Below, piece by piece: positions 8,660 to 17,991 of a DNA stretch of 64,000 nucleotides. The DNA comes from Afipia sp. (GTDB lineage: Bacteria; Pseudomonadota; Alphaproteobacteria; Rhizobiales; Xanthobacteraceae). Within the stretch, counting starts at the first letter, position 1; each line of letters opens with the position of its first letter. The notes below the pieces were generated by a model. It was not told where the DNA came from. It searched no databases and worked only from the letters and a program-made list of their open reading frames with translations. The stretch is from assembly GCA_024707075.1 (NCBI GenBank), contig JANQAK010000003.1:1054001-1118000 (forward strand), read 5' to 3'. Made by a program: the position numbers and the translations under genes.

Positions 8660-10293
8660 GACATCGCTCCTGCCTGTGCCGTGGCGCGGGCAATGGCCGC
8701 CTTCACACCGGCATCCGTCGGCTTCTTGAAACGCGCAGCGACATAGCCATCAGGGCGCAGCAGATAGGCCGCGCCGTCCGTCGCGTCATAGCGCTTCGCA
8801 AATGCGCCCGATGGATCGCGCAGCGAAGCGGCTTCGCCGATCCGGATCGACTTGCAAGCCGCCGTTTCGACGTCAACTTCGTTGCCCGATTGCAGCAGCA
8901 CGAAGCCATCGAACGGTTTTCTCACCTCGGTCAGATGGACGGACTCGCCCGTCGCGCTGGCAAGCGGCGCATCGATCATGTGTGCGCCGGGGCGCGGCCC
9001 GGCGGTCCAGACATCGACATCCGGCGTCGACAGCGGCGAGTCGTATACCGAAGGCGTCGAGAGCCGCCCGCCATTGACCATGCGCTTGGCGAACTCGGTT
9101 TCCTTCGCCAGCCGCAGCACCGCCTGGCGCATGCGGCGTTCCTGCGGCGAGTGCGGCGCGATGAAGTCGGTCGAGCGCGTCGAGGCGCGGATGTTCTCGT
9201 CGGCGGCGGCACTGCGCTCGATCTCGTAGCTGTCGAGCAGCGCCATCGGCGCCTCACCGCGCAGGATCATGGAGAGCTTCCATGCGAGGTTTTCGGCGTC
9301 TTCGAGTCCGGAATTCGCGCCCCGCGCGCCGAATGGCGAGACCTGATGCGCGGAATCACCGGCGAAGATCACGCGCTCATGCACGAAGCGCTGCATCCGG
9401 CGGCACTGGAACTTGTAGATCGAAATCCATTCGAAATCGAAATTCGCATGACCCAGCATCCGCTCGATCCGCGGCCGCACATTCTGCGGCAGCCGCTCGA
9501 CGGCAGGATCGGCATCCGGCCCCAGTTGCAGGTCGATGCGCCAGACATCGTCGGGCTGGCGATGCAGCAGCGCCGATTGCCCGGCATGGAACGGCGGATC
9601 GAACCAGAACCAGCGTTCGGTTGGGAATTCCGCCGTCATCTTGACGTCCGCGATCAGGAACTGGTCCTCAAAGACCTCGCCGGAAAACTCCGCGCCGACA
9701 GATCCGCGCAGCGCCGAACGTGCGCCGTCGCAGGCGATCACAAAATCGGCCTTCAGATGATAGCGCCCGTCCGGCGTATCGATGGCGAGGACAACGTGAT
9801 CGTTGCGCTGCTCCAGTCCGGCGACCTTGTTGCGCCAGCGCAGATCGACCTGCGGCAATTCCCTGATGCGGTCGACCAGAAAGGCCTCGGCGTAGTACTG
9901 CTGGAGATTGATGAAGGCCGGCATCTTGTGGCCGTCTTCCGGCAACAGGTCGAACTGATAGACCATGTCGTCCTTGAGAAAGATCTTGCCGACCTTCCAG
10001 ACCACGCCCTTCTCGACCATGCGTTCGCCGACGCCGAGACGATCCCACACTTCCAGTGAGCGCTTGGAGAAGCAGATCGCGCGCGAGCCCTCGCCGATCC
10101 TGTCGGCATCATCGAGGACCACGACGGCATGGCCACGCTGCGCAAGATCGATCGCCAGCGTCAGCCCGACCGGCCCTGCTCCGACAATGATCACCGGATG
10201 ACGCGCGGCCCTGGCCGCCGGCCGGTCCTGATCAGCATGGCGATGATAACCGAACTGGGTGATGGAGGATTGCGACACGTCTCGACCCTGCAA
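8656..10293 (-). CDS. FAD-dependent aromatic monooxygenase (MhpA/PheA-like)
   Basis: Class A flavin hydroxylase of about 545 residues. Visible motifs: the dinucleotide fold VIIVGAGPVGLTLAIDLAQRGH near residue 30, the DG segment FVIACDGARSALRG, and the flavin-ribityl GD motif VIFAGDSAHQVSPFGARGANSGLEDAENLAWKL. The C-terminal thioredoxin-like domain is present. These enzymes ring-hydroxylate phenols using NAD(P)H. In this operon it could make homogentisate or a related ring-cleavage substrate (for example from a hydroxyphenylacetate), but the substrate is inference. TTG 10293 is chosen because AGGAG stands 7 bases before it; no in-frame ATG fits. First gene of the operon, divergent from marR. 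Confidence 0.88.
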   Translation of the reverse strand: MQGRDVSQSSITQFGYHRHADQDRPAARAARHPVIIVGAGPVGLTLAIDLAQRGHAVVVLDDADRIGEGSRAICFSKRSLEVWDRLGVGERMVEKGVVWKVGKIFLKDDMVYQFDLLPEDGHKMPAFINLQQYYAEAFLVDRIRELPQVDLRWRNKVAGLEQRNDHVVLAIDTPDGRYHLKADFVIACDGARSALRGSVGAEFSGEVFEDQFLIADVKMTAEFPTERWFWFDPPFHAGQSALLHRQPDDVWRIDLQLGPDADPAVERLPQNVRPRIERMLGHANFDFEWISIYKFQCRRMQRFVHERVIFAGDSAHQVSPFGARGANSGLEDAENLAWKLSMILRGEAPMALLDSYEIERSAAADENIRASTRSTDFIAPHSPQERRMRQAVLRLAKETEFAKRMVNGGRLSTPSVYDSPLSTPDVDVWTAGPRPGAHMIDAPLASATGESVHLTEVRKPFDGFVLLQSGNEVDVETAACKSIRIGEAASLRDPSGAFAKRYDATDGAAYLLRPDGYVAARFKKPTDAGVKAAIARATAQAGAMS

Positions 10294-10346
10294 TGACCGG
10301 CTCCTGAACGAAGCTCTAGCCATGAGCATAGACCACCGGTAATATA

Positions 10347-10360
10347 GTTGCAACTGCAAC
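10347..10360. promoter_or_regulatory. Candidate MarR operator
   Basis: Perfect inverted repeat GTTGCA-AC-TGCAAC between the divergent monooxygenase and MarR genes. It ends three bases before the GTG start of the regulator, so binding there would block marR itself and probably the homogentisate operon. Size and symmetry fit MarR sites; binding is inferred. Confidence 0.6.
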
Positions 10361-10363
10361 CAA

Positions 10364-10876
10364 GTGGCCATCGACGCCGAGACCGGACACCCTTTCTTGA
10401 CCAAGCTCGATCTCTTCAAGTTCATGCCGTTCCGGCTGAATCGCCTCGCGGCGGAAGTCAGCGCGGAGCTCGCCAGTGAATATGGCGAGCGCTACGGCCT
10501 CGATATTCCGGAATGGCGGGTGCTGGCCACGCTCGGCTTCCGCGGCGACGCCTGCACCGCGCAATACATCGCCTATTGCACGCGGACGCATAAATCGACC
10601 ATCAGCCGGGCGGTGGCCCATCTGCTGGAACAGCACCTGATCGAGCGGGTGGAGAACGAGGACGACCGGCGCGAGCTTGCATTGCAGCTCACCCGCAAGG
10701 GTCGCGCGCTTTATGAGGAGTTGATCCCGCGGCTGCTCCGCAAGGAACAGGACATCCTGTCATGCCTCACGGCGGCGGAACGCAAGGACTTCGCGCAGAT
10801 GCTCGGCAAGATCGAGCAGCGCCTCGATCTGGCTCAAAGCACTAAGGACGCGCGCGCGAAGAAGGGTGCGTATTAG
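10364..10876 (+). CDS. MarR family transcriptional regulator
   Basis: A 170-residue winged-helix repressor starting at GTG. The DNA-binding part is clear: ACTAQYIAYCTRTHKSTISRAVAHLLEQHLIERVENEDDRRE covers the recognition helix and wing with the family DxRR. Long helices at both ends form the dimer interface. It is divergent from the monooxygenase-hmgA operon and has a perfect palindrome at its own start, so it most likely autoregulates and represses that operon until an aromatic acid binds. The ligand is not known. Confidence 0.9.
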   Translation: MAIDAETGHPFLTKLDLFKFMPFRLNRLAAEVSAELASEYGERYGLDIPEWRVLATLGFRGDACTAQYIAYCTRTHKSTISRAVAHLLEQHLIERVENEDDRRELALQLTRKGRALYEELIPRLLRKEQDILSCLTAAERKDFAQMLGKIEQRLDLAQSTKDARAKKGAY

Positions 10877-10907
10877 ATTTGGATTCGGCGCGGATCACGC
10901 ACGGGAT

Positions 10908-11030
10908 GTCGTCCCGGCGCAGGCCGGGACCCATAACCACCAAATATCAAAATGATGCGAGAAGACCGCTCCGGCATCCCACTCAATCGAAAACTCAGGG
11001 AGTATGGGACCCGGCCTGCGCCGGGACGAC
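10908..11030. repeat. Inverted-repeat element, family A copy 1
   Basis: A 123-base element with 25-base terminal arms (GTCGTCCCGG... and its complement, one mismatch). Each arm is itself a hairpin. The centre (ATAACCACCAAATATC..., ending in ACTCAGGG) matches the centre of the copy at 26784-26908. It lies between the marR and chemoreceptor stops, in a convergent gap. Confidence 0.8.
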
Positions 11031-11074
11031 CTGAATGGAGATTGTGCGCGCCACCTTAACGATCGCGACCTGCA

Positions 11075-13124
11075 TCACGCCGCCCGGATGTTCGCCATGA
11101 AGCGATCGAGCTCCTGACGAAGCCGGGTGCTTTCGACCGCCAGCGTCTGCGCCGAACTCAGGACCTCGCTGGAGGCCGTGCCGGTTTCGCTCGCGCCGCG
11201 ATTGACCTCGGAAATGTTCTCGGCAATCTCGGCGGTGCCGCTGGCGGCGTTCTGAACATTGCGCGCGATCTCGGTGGTCGCGGTGCTCTGCTGCTCGATG
11301 GCCGCCGCGATATTGCCGGCAATCTTGGAAATCTGGCCGATGGTTTCGCCGATCTCCTTGATGGCGGACACGGATTCCTGCGTCGCCTCCTGCATGCCGG
11401 CGATATGCGACGAAATCTCGTCGGTCGCCTTCGCGGTCTGGCTCGCCAGGGATTTCACTTCGGATGCGACGACGGCGAAGCCACGGCCTGCCCTCGCCAG
11501 CGCGGGCGGCCTCGATGGTCGCGTTCAACGCCAGCAGGTTGGTCTGCTCGGCGATAGCGGTAATCAGCTTGACCACGTCGCCGATCTCCTGCGCCGCCCG
11601 CGACAGCTTCGCGATGCGCGCATCGGTGGCTTCGGCTTGCGACACGGCCGCCGCCGCGATCCGGCTCGATTCCTGAACCTGCCGGCCGATCTCGATCACG
11701 GATGCTGACAGTTCTTCTGTCGCCGCCGCGACGGACTGCACATTGGTCGACGCTTCCTCCGAAGCGCTCGCGACCCTGCCCGAAAGCTCCTGCGCGGCAT
11801 CGACCGTGCGCGTCAGGGTGGTGGCGGAGGATTCCAACTGGCTGGCCGACGACGATACGCTCGACACGATGACGCCGACGGCGGTCTCGAAGTTGTCGGC
11901 GAAGCGATGAAGCTCGGCGCTGCGTGCCTCGGTGGCGGACTTGCTCTGAATTTCGCGCTCCGCAGCCTCGCTTTCCGCCTTGGCGACGGCCCGCATCTTG
12001 AATTCCTCGACAGCACCCGCCATTTCGCCGATCTCGTCCTTGCGGCCAAGGCCCGGCAGGACGACATCGAAGTTGCCATCGGCAAGCTGCCGCATCGCGG
12101 CGCACATGCCGATCATCGGCCTGGAAATCCCCTGCCCCAGCAGCCATGCCAGCAGCACGCCGAACGCGAGGCCCGCGCCACCGAGAATCGTCACGAACTG
12201 GCCGGTCGAACGGGCCGTGCTGGCGGATTCGGTCGCGACCTTCTCCTGCTGGGCAAGCAGGCCGCCCTTGATAACCCGCGCCTGCCCCGTCACCCCGTCG
12301 GCCGCCTTGGTCATCCTGACGGACAGTTCGTCGACCTTGGCGGTATTCTGGACAAACTTTGCAAACGCCGCCTGATAGGCTTCCAGTTGCTCCGAGATTT
12401 CCACCATTTTCGGCTTCAGCTTCTCATCCTCGGCCGTCAGCGAACTGAGGCTGTTCTTCAGCATCTGGATTCGGGCGCCGGCGCTGGCTGCAACGGTCTT
12501 GTCCGGCCGCGCCACATAGTTCGTGATGTTGGAGGTGATCGCCGCCGACTGTGGGGCCAATTCCTTGACCGTGGAATGCAGCGACGTCAGGCCCGCCAGC
12601 ATCGCGGTATCTGCAAGGTCGTCGAATTTGTAACGGATGGTGTTGCCCATCCGGAGCAACTGGTTCGAAGCGATCGAGGCATTCTCGGTCTTCAGAGCGA
12701 CGGCCTCCCCAAACAGCTTCGCAAAATCACTATAGCTGGAGGACAGATTCAGAATGCTCTTCTTGGTGTCGCCGGTCGCAACCCGCGCCGCCTGCGCAAT
12801 GGCGCTGCCGAGCCCGATTTCCGCCGAACGCGCGTTCGATTCGTCGTCGGGCGTTCCGCTCATCACGTAATATTTTGCAAGAAGCTGATAGCTCGCCAGC
12901 TCGCGGTCGATCTCGCGCGCGCTGTCGGTTTCAGCAACGATGCCCTGGTAGGACTGGATTTCCCTGGCAATGCGTTCGAAGCCGAAATAGGCGATACCCA
13001 TATTGATCGCGGAAATGCCAAGCACGGCGATAAAGCCGAGAATAATCTTGGTCCGAAATCTAAGATTTGAGAGGAAGCTGACTTTTGCTTTCTGCTTCGT
13101 CGGAGCGCCCCTGAACCAGCCCAT
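11075..13124 (-). pseudogene. Methyl-accepting chemotaxis protein, one frameshift
   Basis: Membrane chemoreceptor of about 680 residues once joined. N-terminal membrane helix ([23 protein letters not shown]), a periplasmic helical sensor of about 280 residues, second membrane helix ([21 protein letters not shown]), HAMP domain, then the signalling domain. At 11491-11493 the plus strand has CCC where CC is expected. This shifts the frame inside the conserved hairpin tip ([21 protein letters not shown], interrupted after GE). The proper end resumes as [15 protein letters not shown] and finishes with [11 protein letters not shown] at 11075. ATG 13124 is preferred (AGGA 7 bases upstream). The ligand is unknown. 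Confidence 0.85.
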
Positions 13125-13233
13125 TCCACCATCCTCAGCCATTACATGCGAAACCAGCCGGCAAAGGCCGCCGACTGATGCCGTAAAATTAGATGGAAAT
13201 GGATAACACGTCGTAAACTCATACCTTGTGCAG

Positions 13234-13260
13234 CAAAAAAACGCCCGCATAGCGGGCGCT
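13234..13260 (-). terminator. Rho-independent terminator of nrdB
   Basis: On the minus strand a CGCCCGC-TAT-GCGGGCG stem is followed by seven T residues. It stands about 70 bases after the nrdB stop and closes the nrdA-nrdB block. The plus-strand reading has no T tract. Confidence 0.85.
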
Positions 13261-13328
13261 TTGACGCACGTCTGTGCAAATGCAGCACGTTCCGAGTCCG
13301 GCGGCGGCCGGCCTCGCGAATAGCCGCG

Positions 13329-14451
13329 CTACTCCCAGCTTAGCGCGCCGCCGTTCTGATACTCGATCACGCGGGTCTCGAAGAAGTTCTTCTCTTTCTT
13401 CAGGTCCATCGCTTCCGACATCCAGGGAAACGGGTTCTCGGCCTCGTCGAACACGCGGGTCAGCCCGAGCTGGGCGCAGCGGCGGTTGGCGATGAAGTGC
13501 ATGTACTGCTCGCACAGGGCCGCGTTCAGGCCGAGAAAACCCCGCGGCATGGTATCGCGGCCATAGGCCGCTTCCAGCTCGGCGGCATCGCTGATCATGC
13601 CGCGCACCTCGTCCTGGAATTCACGCGTCCACAGATGCGGATTTTCGATCTTGATCTGATTGATGACGTCGATGCCGAAATTCAGGTGAATGGATCTCGT
13701 CGCGCAGGATGTACTGATACTGCTCGGCGATGCCGACCATCTTGTTGCGGCGGCCGAGCGACAGGATCTGCGCAAAGCCAGTGTAGAACCACATGCCCTC
13801 GAAGATCACGTAGAACGCCACGAGATCGCGCAGGAAGGCCTGATCGGTTTCCGGCGTTCCGGTCTTGAAGCTGGCATCGTCGAGATGCTGGGTGTGCTTG
13901 AGCGCCCATGCCGCCTTGTCAGTGATGGACGGCACCTCGCGATACATGTTGAACAGTTCGCCCTCGTCGAGGCCGAGGCTTTCGACGATGTACTGGAAAG
14001 TGTGAGTATGCACCGCTTCCTCGAATGCCTGCCGCAGCAGGTACTGGCGGCATTCGGGATTGGTGAGGTGGCGATAGATCGCCAGCACGATATTGTTGGC
14101 CACAAGGCTCTCCGACGCCGCGAAGAATCCGAGATTGCGCTTGATAGCGCGGCGCTCGTCCTCGGTGAGGCCATCGCGCGACTTCCACAGCGCGATGTCG
14201 GCCTGCATCGAGACTTCGGTCGGCATCCAGTGGTTGTTGCAGCCGGCCAGATATTTCTCCCATGCCCATTTGTATTTCAGCGGCAGCAACTGATTGACGT
14301 CGGCGCGGCAGTTGATCATCGCCTTGTCGTCCACCGACACGCGGCCGCCGTTGCGGTCGATCTCGCCAAGGCCTGTTGAATCAAGGCCGGTCAGGATGGG
14401 CGGAAGAGTGTTGAGGACCTTGTTCGGTGAAGTGTCGGACCAGTCGAGCAT
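13329..14451 (-). pseudogene. nrdB: Ribonucleotide reductase beta subunit, class Ic-like, one frameshift
   Basis: Radical-generating subunit of NrdAB. Metal ligands can be followed: E114 (AASESLV), E145 and H148 ([10 protein letters not shown]), E218 (FEGMWFY), then E252/H255 in DE-SIH. The radical position four residues after H148 is F152, not Tyr, as in the Mn/Fe class Ic enzyme of Chlamydia, whose sequence this protein resembles throughout. An extra base at 13694-13695 splits the second ExxH motif. The frame resumes as [15 protein letters not shown] and ends normally with [14 protein letters not shown]. Ribosome site AAGGA stands 8 bases before ATG 14451. It follows nrdA across a repeat element. 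Confidence 0.9.
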
Positions 14452-14471
14452 GGAAGTGTTCCTTATCTCGA

Positions 14472-14601
14472 TGTCGTCCCCGCGAAAGCGGGGACCCAGT
14501 GCTTTGCAGACATCGACTTGAAGTTGGATGTGGTGGCAGCGCGGCTCTTTGAGCTCAGGCTCTCATTAGAAATCTGGGTCCCCGCTTTCGCGGGGACGAC
14601 A
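14472..14601. repeat. Inverted-repeat element between nrdA and nrdB, family A copy 2
   Basis: A 130-base element with perfect 27-base terminal inverted repeats (outer ends TGTCGTCCCC and GGGGACGACA), each arm folding as GTCCCCGC-GAAA-GCGGGGAC. It separates nrdA from nrdB on one strand, so it is transcribed with the operon and could attenuate nrdB or protect the nrdA message. That effect is inference. Confidence 0.85.
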
Positions 14602-14606
14602 CCGTA

Positions 14607-17525
14607 CTACTGACAGGCCTCGCAATCGGGATTGTCGATCGAACAGGCCACCGCGCCCGACAGATCCGGCGCGGTCGATGCCTGCGGCACCACAATGGGC
14701 TGGTTCACCGTCATCGCCGCCAGCGAGGACGACACCGCATTGAGCTTGCCGTCGGTGCCCTTCAGCGTCGACTTCTCGACATGGGTGGCGCTGCGCGAGC
14801 GCAGGTAATAAGTCGTCTTGAGTCCGCGCGCCCATGCCAGCCGGTACAGTTGATCGAGCTTCTTGCCGGACGGATTGGCGATGTAGAGATTGAGCGATTG
14901 CGCCTGATCGATCCACTTCTGCCGCCGCGCCGCCGCCTCGATCAGCCATGCGCTGTCGATCTCGAACGCGGTTGCATAAAGCAGCTTCAGATCGTCCGGC
15001 ACACGATCGATGGAGCCGACGCTGCCATCGAAGTATTTCAGATCGGACACCATCACCTCGTCCCACAAGCCGCGCGCTTTGAGGTCACGCACAAGGAACT
15101 CGTTCACCTCGGTGAAATCGCCGGACATGTTCGATTTGACATAAAGGTTCTGGTAGGCGGGCTCGATGGACTGCGCCACGCCGCAGATGTTGGAGATCGT
15201 CGCCGTCGGCGCAATCGCCATCACGTTGGAATTGCGCATGCCATTGAAGCGGACGCGCTTGCGCAGGCTGTCCCAGTCCAGCGTCTGCGAACGGTCCATA
15301 TCAAGGCTACCGCGCGCATCCGCCAGAATCTCGATCGAGTCGATCGGCATGACGCCCTTGCTCCACAGCGATCCGTTGAACGACGCGTAAGGACCGCGTT
15401 CGATGGCGAGATCGACCGACGCCGAGATGGCATGAAAGGAAATCGCCTCCATGCTGGAGTCGGCGAAGGCCACCGCGGCATCCGACGCCATCGGGATCTG
15501 CAGCGCATGCAGCGCATCCTGGAAGCCCATCAGGCCGAGGCCCACCGGGCGATGCTTGAGGTTCGAGCGCCGCGCTTCGGGGATGGTGTAGAAATTGATG
15601 TCGATCACGTTGTCGAGCATCCGCATCGCGGTGTCGACCGTGCGCTTCAGCCGCGCGTGATCGATGCCGCCCTCGCCCACATGGTTGAGCAGGTTGATCG
15701 AGCCGAGATTGCACACCGCGACCTCGTCGTCGGAGGTGTTCAGCGTGATCTCCGTGCACAGATTCGACGAGTGGATGACCCCGATGTGCTGCTGCGGCGA
15801 GCGCAGATTGCACGGGTCCTTGAACGTGATCCACGGATGGCCAGTCTCAAACAGCATGGTCAGCATGCGCCGCCACAAATCCGTTGCGCGCAGCGTCTTG
15901 TAGACCCGCATCTCGCCGCGCGCGGCCTTCGCCTCGTAGAATGCGTACCGCTCGGCAAACGCCTTGCCGTAGAGATCGTGCAGGTCCGGCGTCTCGTCCG
16001 GCGAGAACAGCGTCCAGTCGCCGTCGGCTTCCACGCGCTCCATGAACAGGTCCGGCACCCAGTTGGCGGTGTTCATGTCGTGGGTGCGGCGGCGATCGTC
16101 GCCGGTGTTCTTGCGCAGATCGAGGAATTCCTCGATATCGACGTGCCATGTCTCAAGATAGGCGCAGACCGCGCCCTTGCGCTTGCCGCCCTGGTTCACC
16201 GCGATGGCGGTGTCGTTGGCGACTTTCAGGAAGGGGACCACGCCCTGGCTTTCGCCGTTGGTGCCCTTGATATGCGCGCCGAGGCCGCGCACGCGGGTCC
16301 AGTCGTTGCCGAGGCCGCCGGAATATTTCGCCAGCAGCGCGTTGTCCTTCACCGACTTGAAGATGCCGTCGAGGTCGTCGGCCACCGTGGTGAGAAAACA
16401 GGACGACAGTTGCGGCCGCAGCGTGCCCGAATTGAACAGCGTCGGGGTCGAGGCCATGAAGTCGAACGACGACAGCAGGTTGTAGAACTCAATGGCGCGC
16501 GCCTCGCGGTCGATCTCGCGGACAGCAAGCCCCATCGCCACGCGCATGAAGAACGCCTGCGGCAGTTCGATGCGATTGCCGTTATTGTGCAGGAAGTAGC
16601 GGTCGTACAGTGTCTGCAGTCCAAGGAACTTGAACGACAGGTCGCGCTCCGGCTTCAGCGCAGCGGCAATGCGCTTCAAATCGTATCGCGCCAGTTCCGG
16701 ATCGAGCAGTTCGGCTGCGATTCCGTTCTTGATGTAAACGGGAAAATACTCGGCATAGCGCGTCGCCATATCGGCCTGCGTGGCGTCGATCGGCGCCGCG
16801 TGGACGAACGAGAGAACTTCGGTGCGCAGCTTGTCGAGCAGCAGCCGCGCGCTGACATAGGCGTAGTTCGGCTCCTGCTCCACCAGCGTGCGCGCCGCCA
16901 TGATGCCGGCGAGCGCGAGTTCATCCTGGCTGATGCCGTCGTAAAGATTGCGGCGGGTTTCGGCGAGCACCGGCGCGGCCAGCACGCCGTCGAGGCTCGC
17001 GCAGGCTTCGTCGATGATATGGGCGAGACGTGCGATATCGAGCGGCGCGCGCGTGCCGTCCCGCAGTGTGACATGCAGCAGGGGCTCGGCGACGATCGCG
17101 GATGAAACCGGAACCGCTTCAGCCGCGCGCTGACGGGCGCGCTGCTCGCGATACAGCACATAGGCGCGGGCGACCTTGTGATGCTCGCTGCGCATCAGCG
17201 CCAGCTCAACCTGATCCTGCACGTCCTCGATGTGGAAGGTTCGGCCCTCGCCGACCCTGCGCGTCAGCGCGCCCATCACTTCGCCTGTCAGTTGCTCGAT
17301 GACTTCGTGAACACGGCGCGACGCGGCGGCCGTATGCCCCTCGACCGCGAGGAAGGCTTTCGTCATCGCCACCGAAATCTTGCCGGCATCGAACGGCGAG
17401 ACCGTGCCGTTGCGGCGGATGATCTGGAACGGCGGTTCGCTGGCTGAAGCCGCCGCAAGGGTTTCAGGCCGGAACTGAAACAGAGGAGCGGACTTTGCGG
17501 CTTCGCGATCGAGAGAAAGAGACAT
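14607..17525 (-). CDS. nrdA: Ribonucleoside-diphosphate reductase alpha subunit
   Basis: Catalytic subunit reducing ribonucleoside diphosphates to deoxy forms. It has 972 residues from ATG 17525, longer than class Ia NrdA because two ATP-cone domains precede the catalytic barrel (FQIIRRNGTVSPFDAGKI and LLHVTLRDGTRAPLDIARL). Active-site features are seen: the redox Cys in LSSCFL, the radical Cys of SNLCTEI, a second redox Cys in AVCNLGS, and a C-terminal thiol tail (CSIDNPDCEACQ). The tandem cones and overall length resemble the alpha subunit paired with class Ic beta chains. A cobalamin riboswitch stands upstream, so expression should fall when B12 is plentiful. Confidence 0.95.
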   Translation of the reverse strand: MSLSLDREAAKSAPLFQFRPETLAAASASEPPFQIIRRNGTVSPFDAGKISVAMTKAFLAVEGHTAAASRRVHEVIEQLTGEVMGALTRRVGEGRTFHIEDVQDQVELALMRSEHHKVARAYVLYREQRARQRAAEAVPVSSAIVAEPLLHVTLRDGTRAPLDIARLAHIIDEACASLDGVLAAPVLAETRRNLYDGISQDELALAGIMAARTLVEQEPNYAYVSARLLLDKLRTEVLSFVHAAPIDATQADMATRYAEYFPVYIKNGIAAELLDPELARYDLKRIAAALKPERDLSFKFLGLQTLYDRYFLHNNGNRIELPQAFFMRVAMGLAVREIDREARAIEFYNLLSSFDFMASTPTLFNSGTLRPQLSSCFLTTVADDLDGIFKSVKDNALLAKYSGGLGNDWTRVRGLGAHIKGTNGESQGVVPFLKVANDTAIAVNQGGKRKGAVCAYLETWHVDIEEFLDLRKNTGDDRRRTHDMNTANWVPDLFMERVEADGDWTLFSPDETPDLHDLYGKAFAERYAFYEAKAARGEMRVYKTLRATDLWRRMLTMLFETGHPWITFKDPCNLRSPQQHIGVIHSSNLCTEITLNTSDDEVAVCNLGSINLLNHVGEGGIDHARLKRTVDTAMRMLDNVIDINFYTIPEARRSNLKHRPVGLGLMGFQDALHALQIPMASDAAVAFADSSMEAISFHAISASVDLAIERGPYASFNGSLWSKGVMPIDSIEILADARGSLDMDRSQTLDWDSLRKRVRFNGMRNSNVMAIAPTATISNICGVAQSIEPAYQNLYVKSNMSGDFTEVNEFLVRDLKARGLWDEVMVSDLKYFDGSVGSIDRVPDDLKLLYATAFEIDSAWLIEAAARRQKWIDQAQSLNLYIANPSGKKLDQLYRLAWARGLKTTYYLRSRSATHVEKSTLKGTDGKLNAVSSSLAAMTVNQPIVVPQASTAPDLSGAVACSIDNPDCEACQ

Positions 17526-17649
17526 CGGCAGACCCCGTGCATGTTGCAATTTTCTGGGGGCTTGGGCCGAAGGGGCGCTGCATGACGGCCGACATGCGCC
17601 GGCAACGCTGCAAGCGACCGCCGGACACCCCGCCCGTGGACGTTCATGT
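17526..17649 (-). promoter_or_regulatory. nrdA leader expression platform
   Basis: The 124 bases between the aptamer and ATG share blocks, in the same order, with the metE leader: ACGTCCACGGGCGGGGTG, GTCGCTTGC, GCGTTGCCG, GCGCATGTC, AACAT, CACGGGGT and CCGATGTC at the start codon. The GGGG just before the start can pair with upstream CCCC runs, suggesting control of translation initiation. The mechanism is inferred. Confidence 0.6.
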
Positions 17650-17850
17650 GGCACGGCAGGTCTCCTGGCTCGCAGGTCGGCGCTGAATCCGGTCTTCCCA
17701 ATGCGGAGGCCGCATCAGTGACTTTAAGTCGGACTCAACTCACTGCTTACAGTTGCGGGGGCAGCGCCGGAATTTCGCGTCGCGATACGCGGTTCACCGG
17801 CTTCCCTCTTAGCTACCAAGCCTTGCGACGTGGCAGACCGTGACAACTAC
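17650..17850 (-). promoter_or_regulatory. Cobalamin riboswitch upstream of nrdA
   Basis: Reading the minus strand from about 17850 the B12 aptamer landmarks appear in order: GCTAAGAGGGAAGCCGGTGA, then GCCCCCGCAACTGTAA, and finally the B12 box GCCAGGAGACCTGCC (17655-17669). The nrdA start lies 125 bases further on. A control hairpin is likely near the start, where CCCC stretches can pair with CACGGGGT. Known riboswitches of this class turn off B12-independent enzymes when adenosylcobalamin is bound. That implies a B12-dependent (class II) reductase elsewhere in the genome. Confidence 0.93.
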
Positions 17851-17991
17851 ATCTGGTGTGCTTCGCAGTGAGAAGTCAAGTGTGGGTTCTGGGGATAGCG
17901 GGGCAAATTTTTCGATGACCCGAAACCGCCGGGACATTCACGGATCGCCACATCGGCCATTGGCCGACCACGCAGCGGCCGACCCCGCCGT

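Noticed and set aside
10995-11074. C-terminal end of the chemoreceptor as read in one frame
   Set aside because: The true end lies at 11075 in another phase; the longer frame is a frameshift artefact.
14781-17105. 774-codon open frame opposite nrdA
   Set aside because: Shadow of nrdA, which has all catalytic residues.
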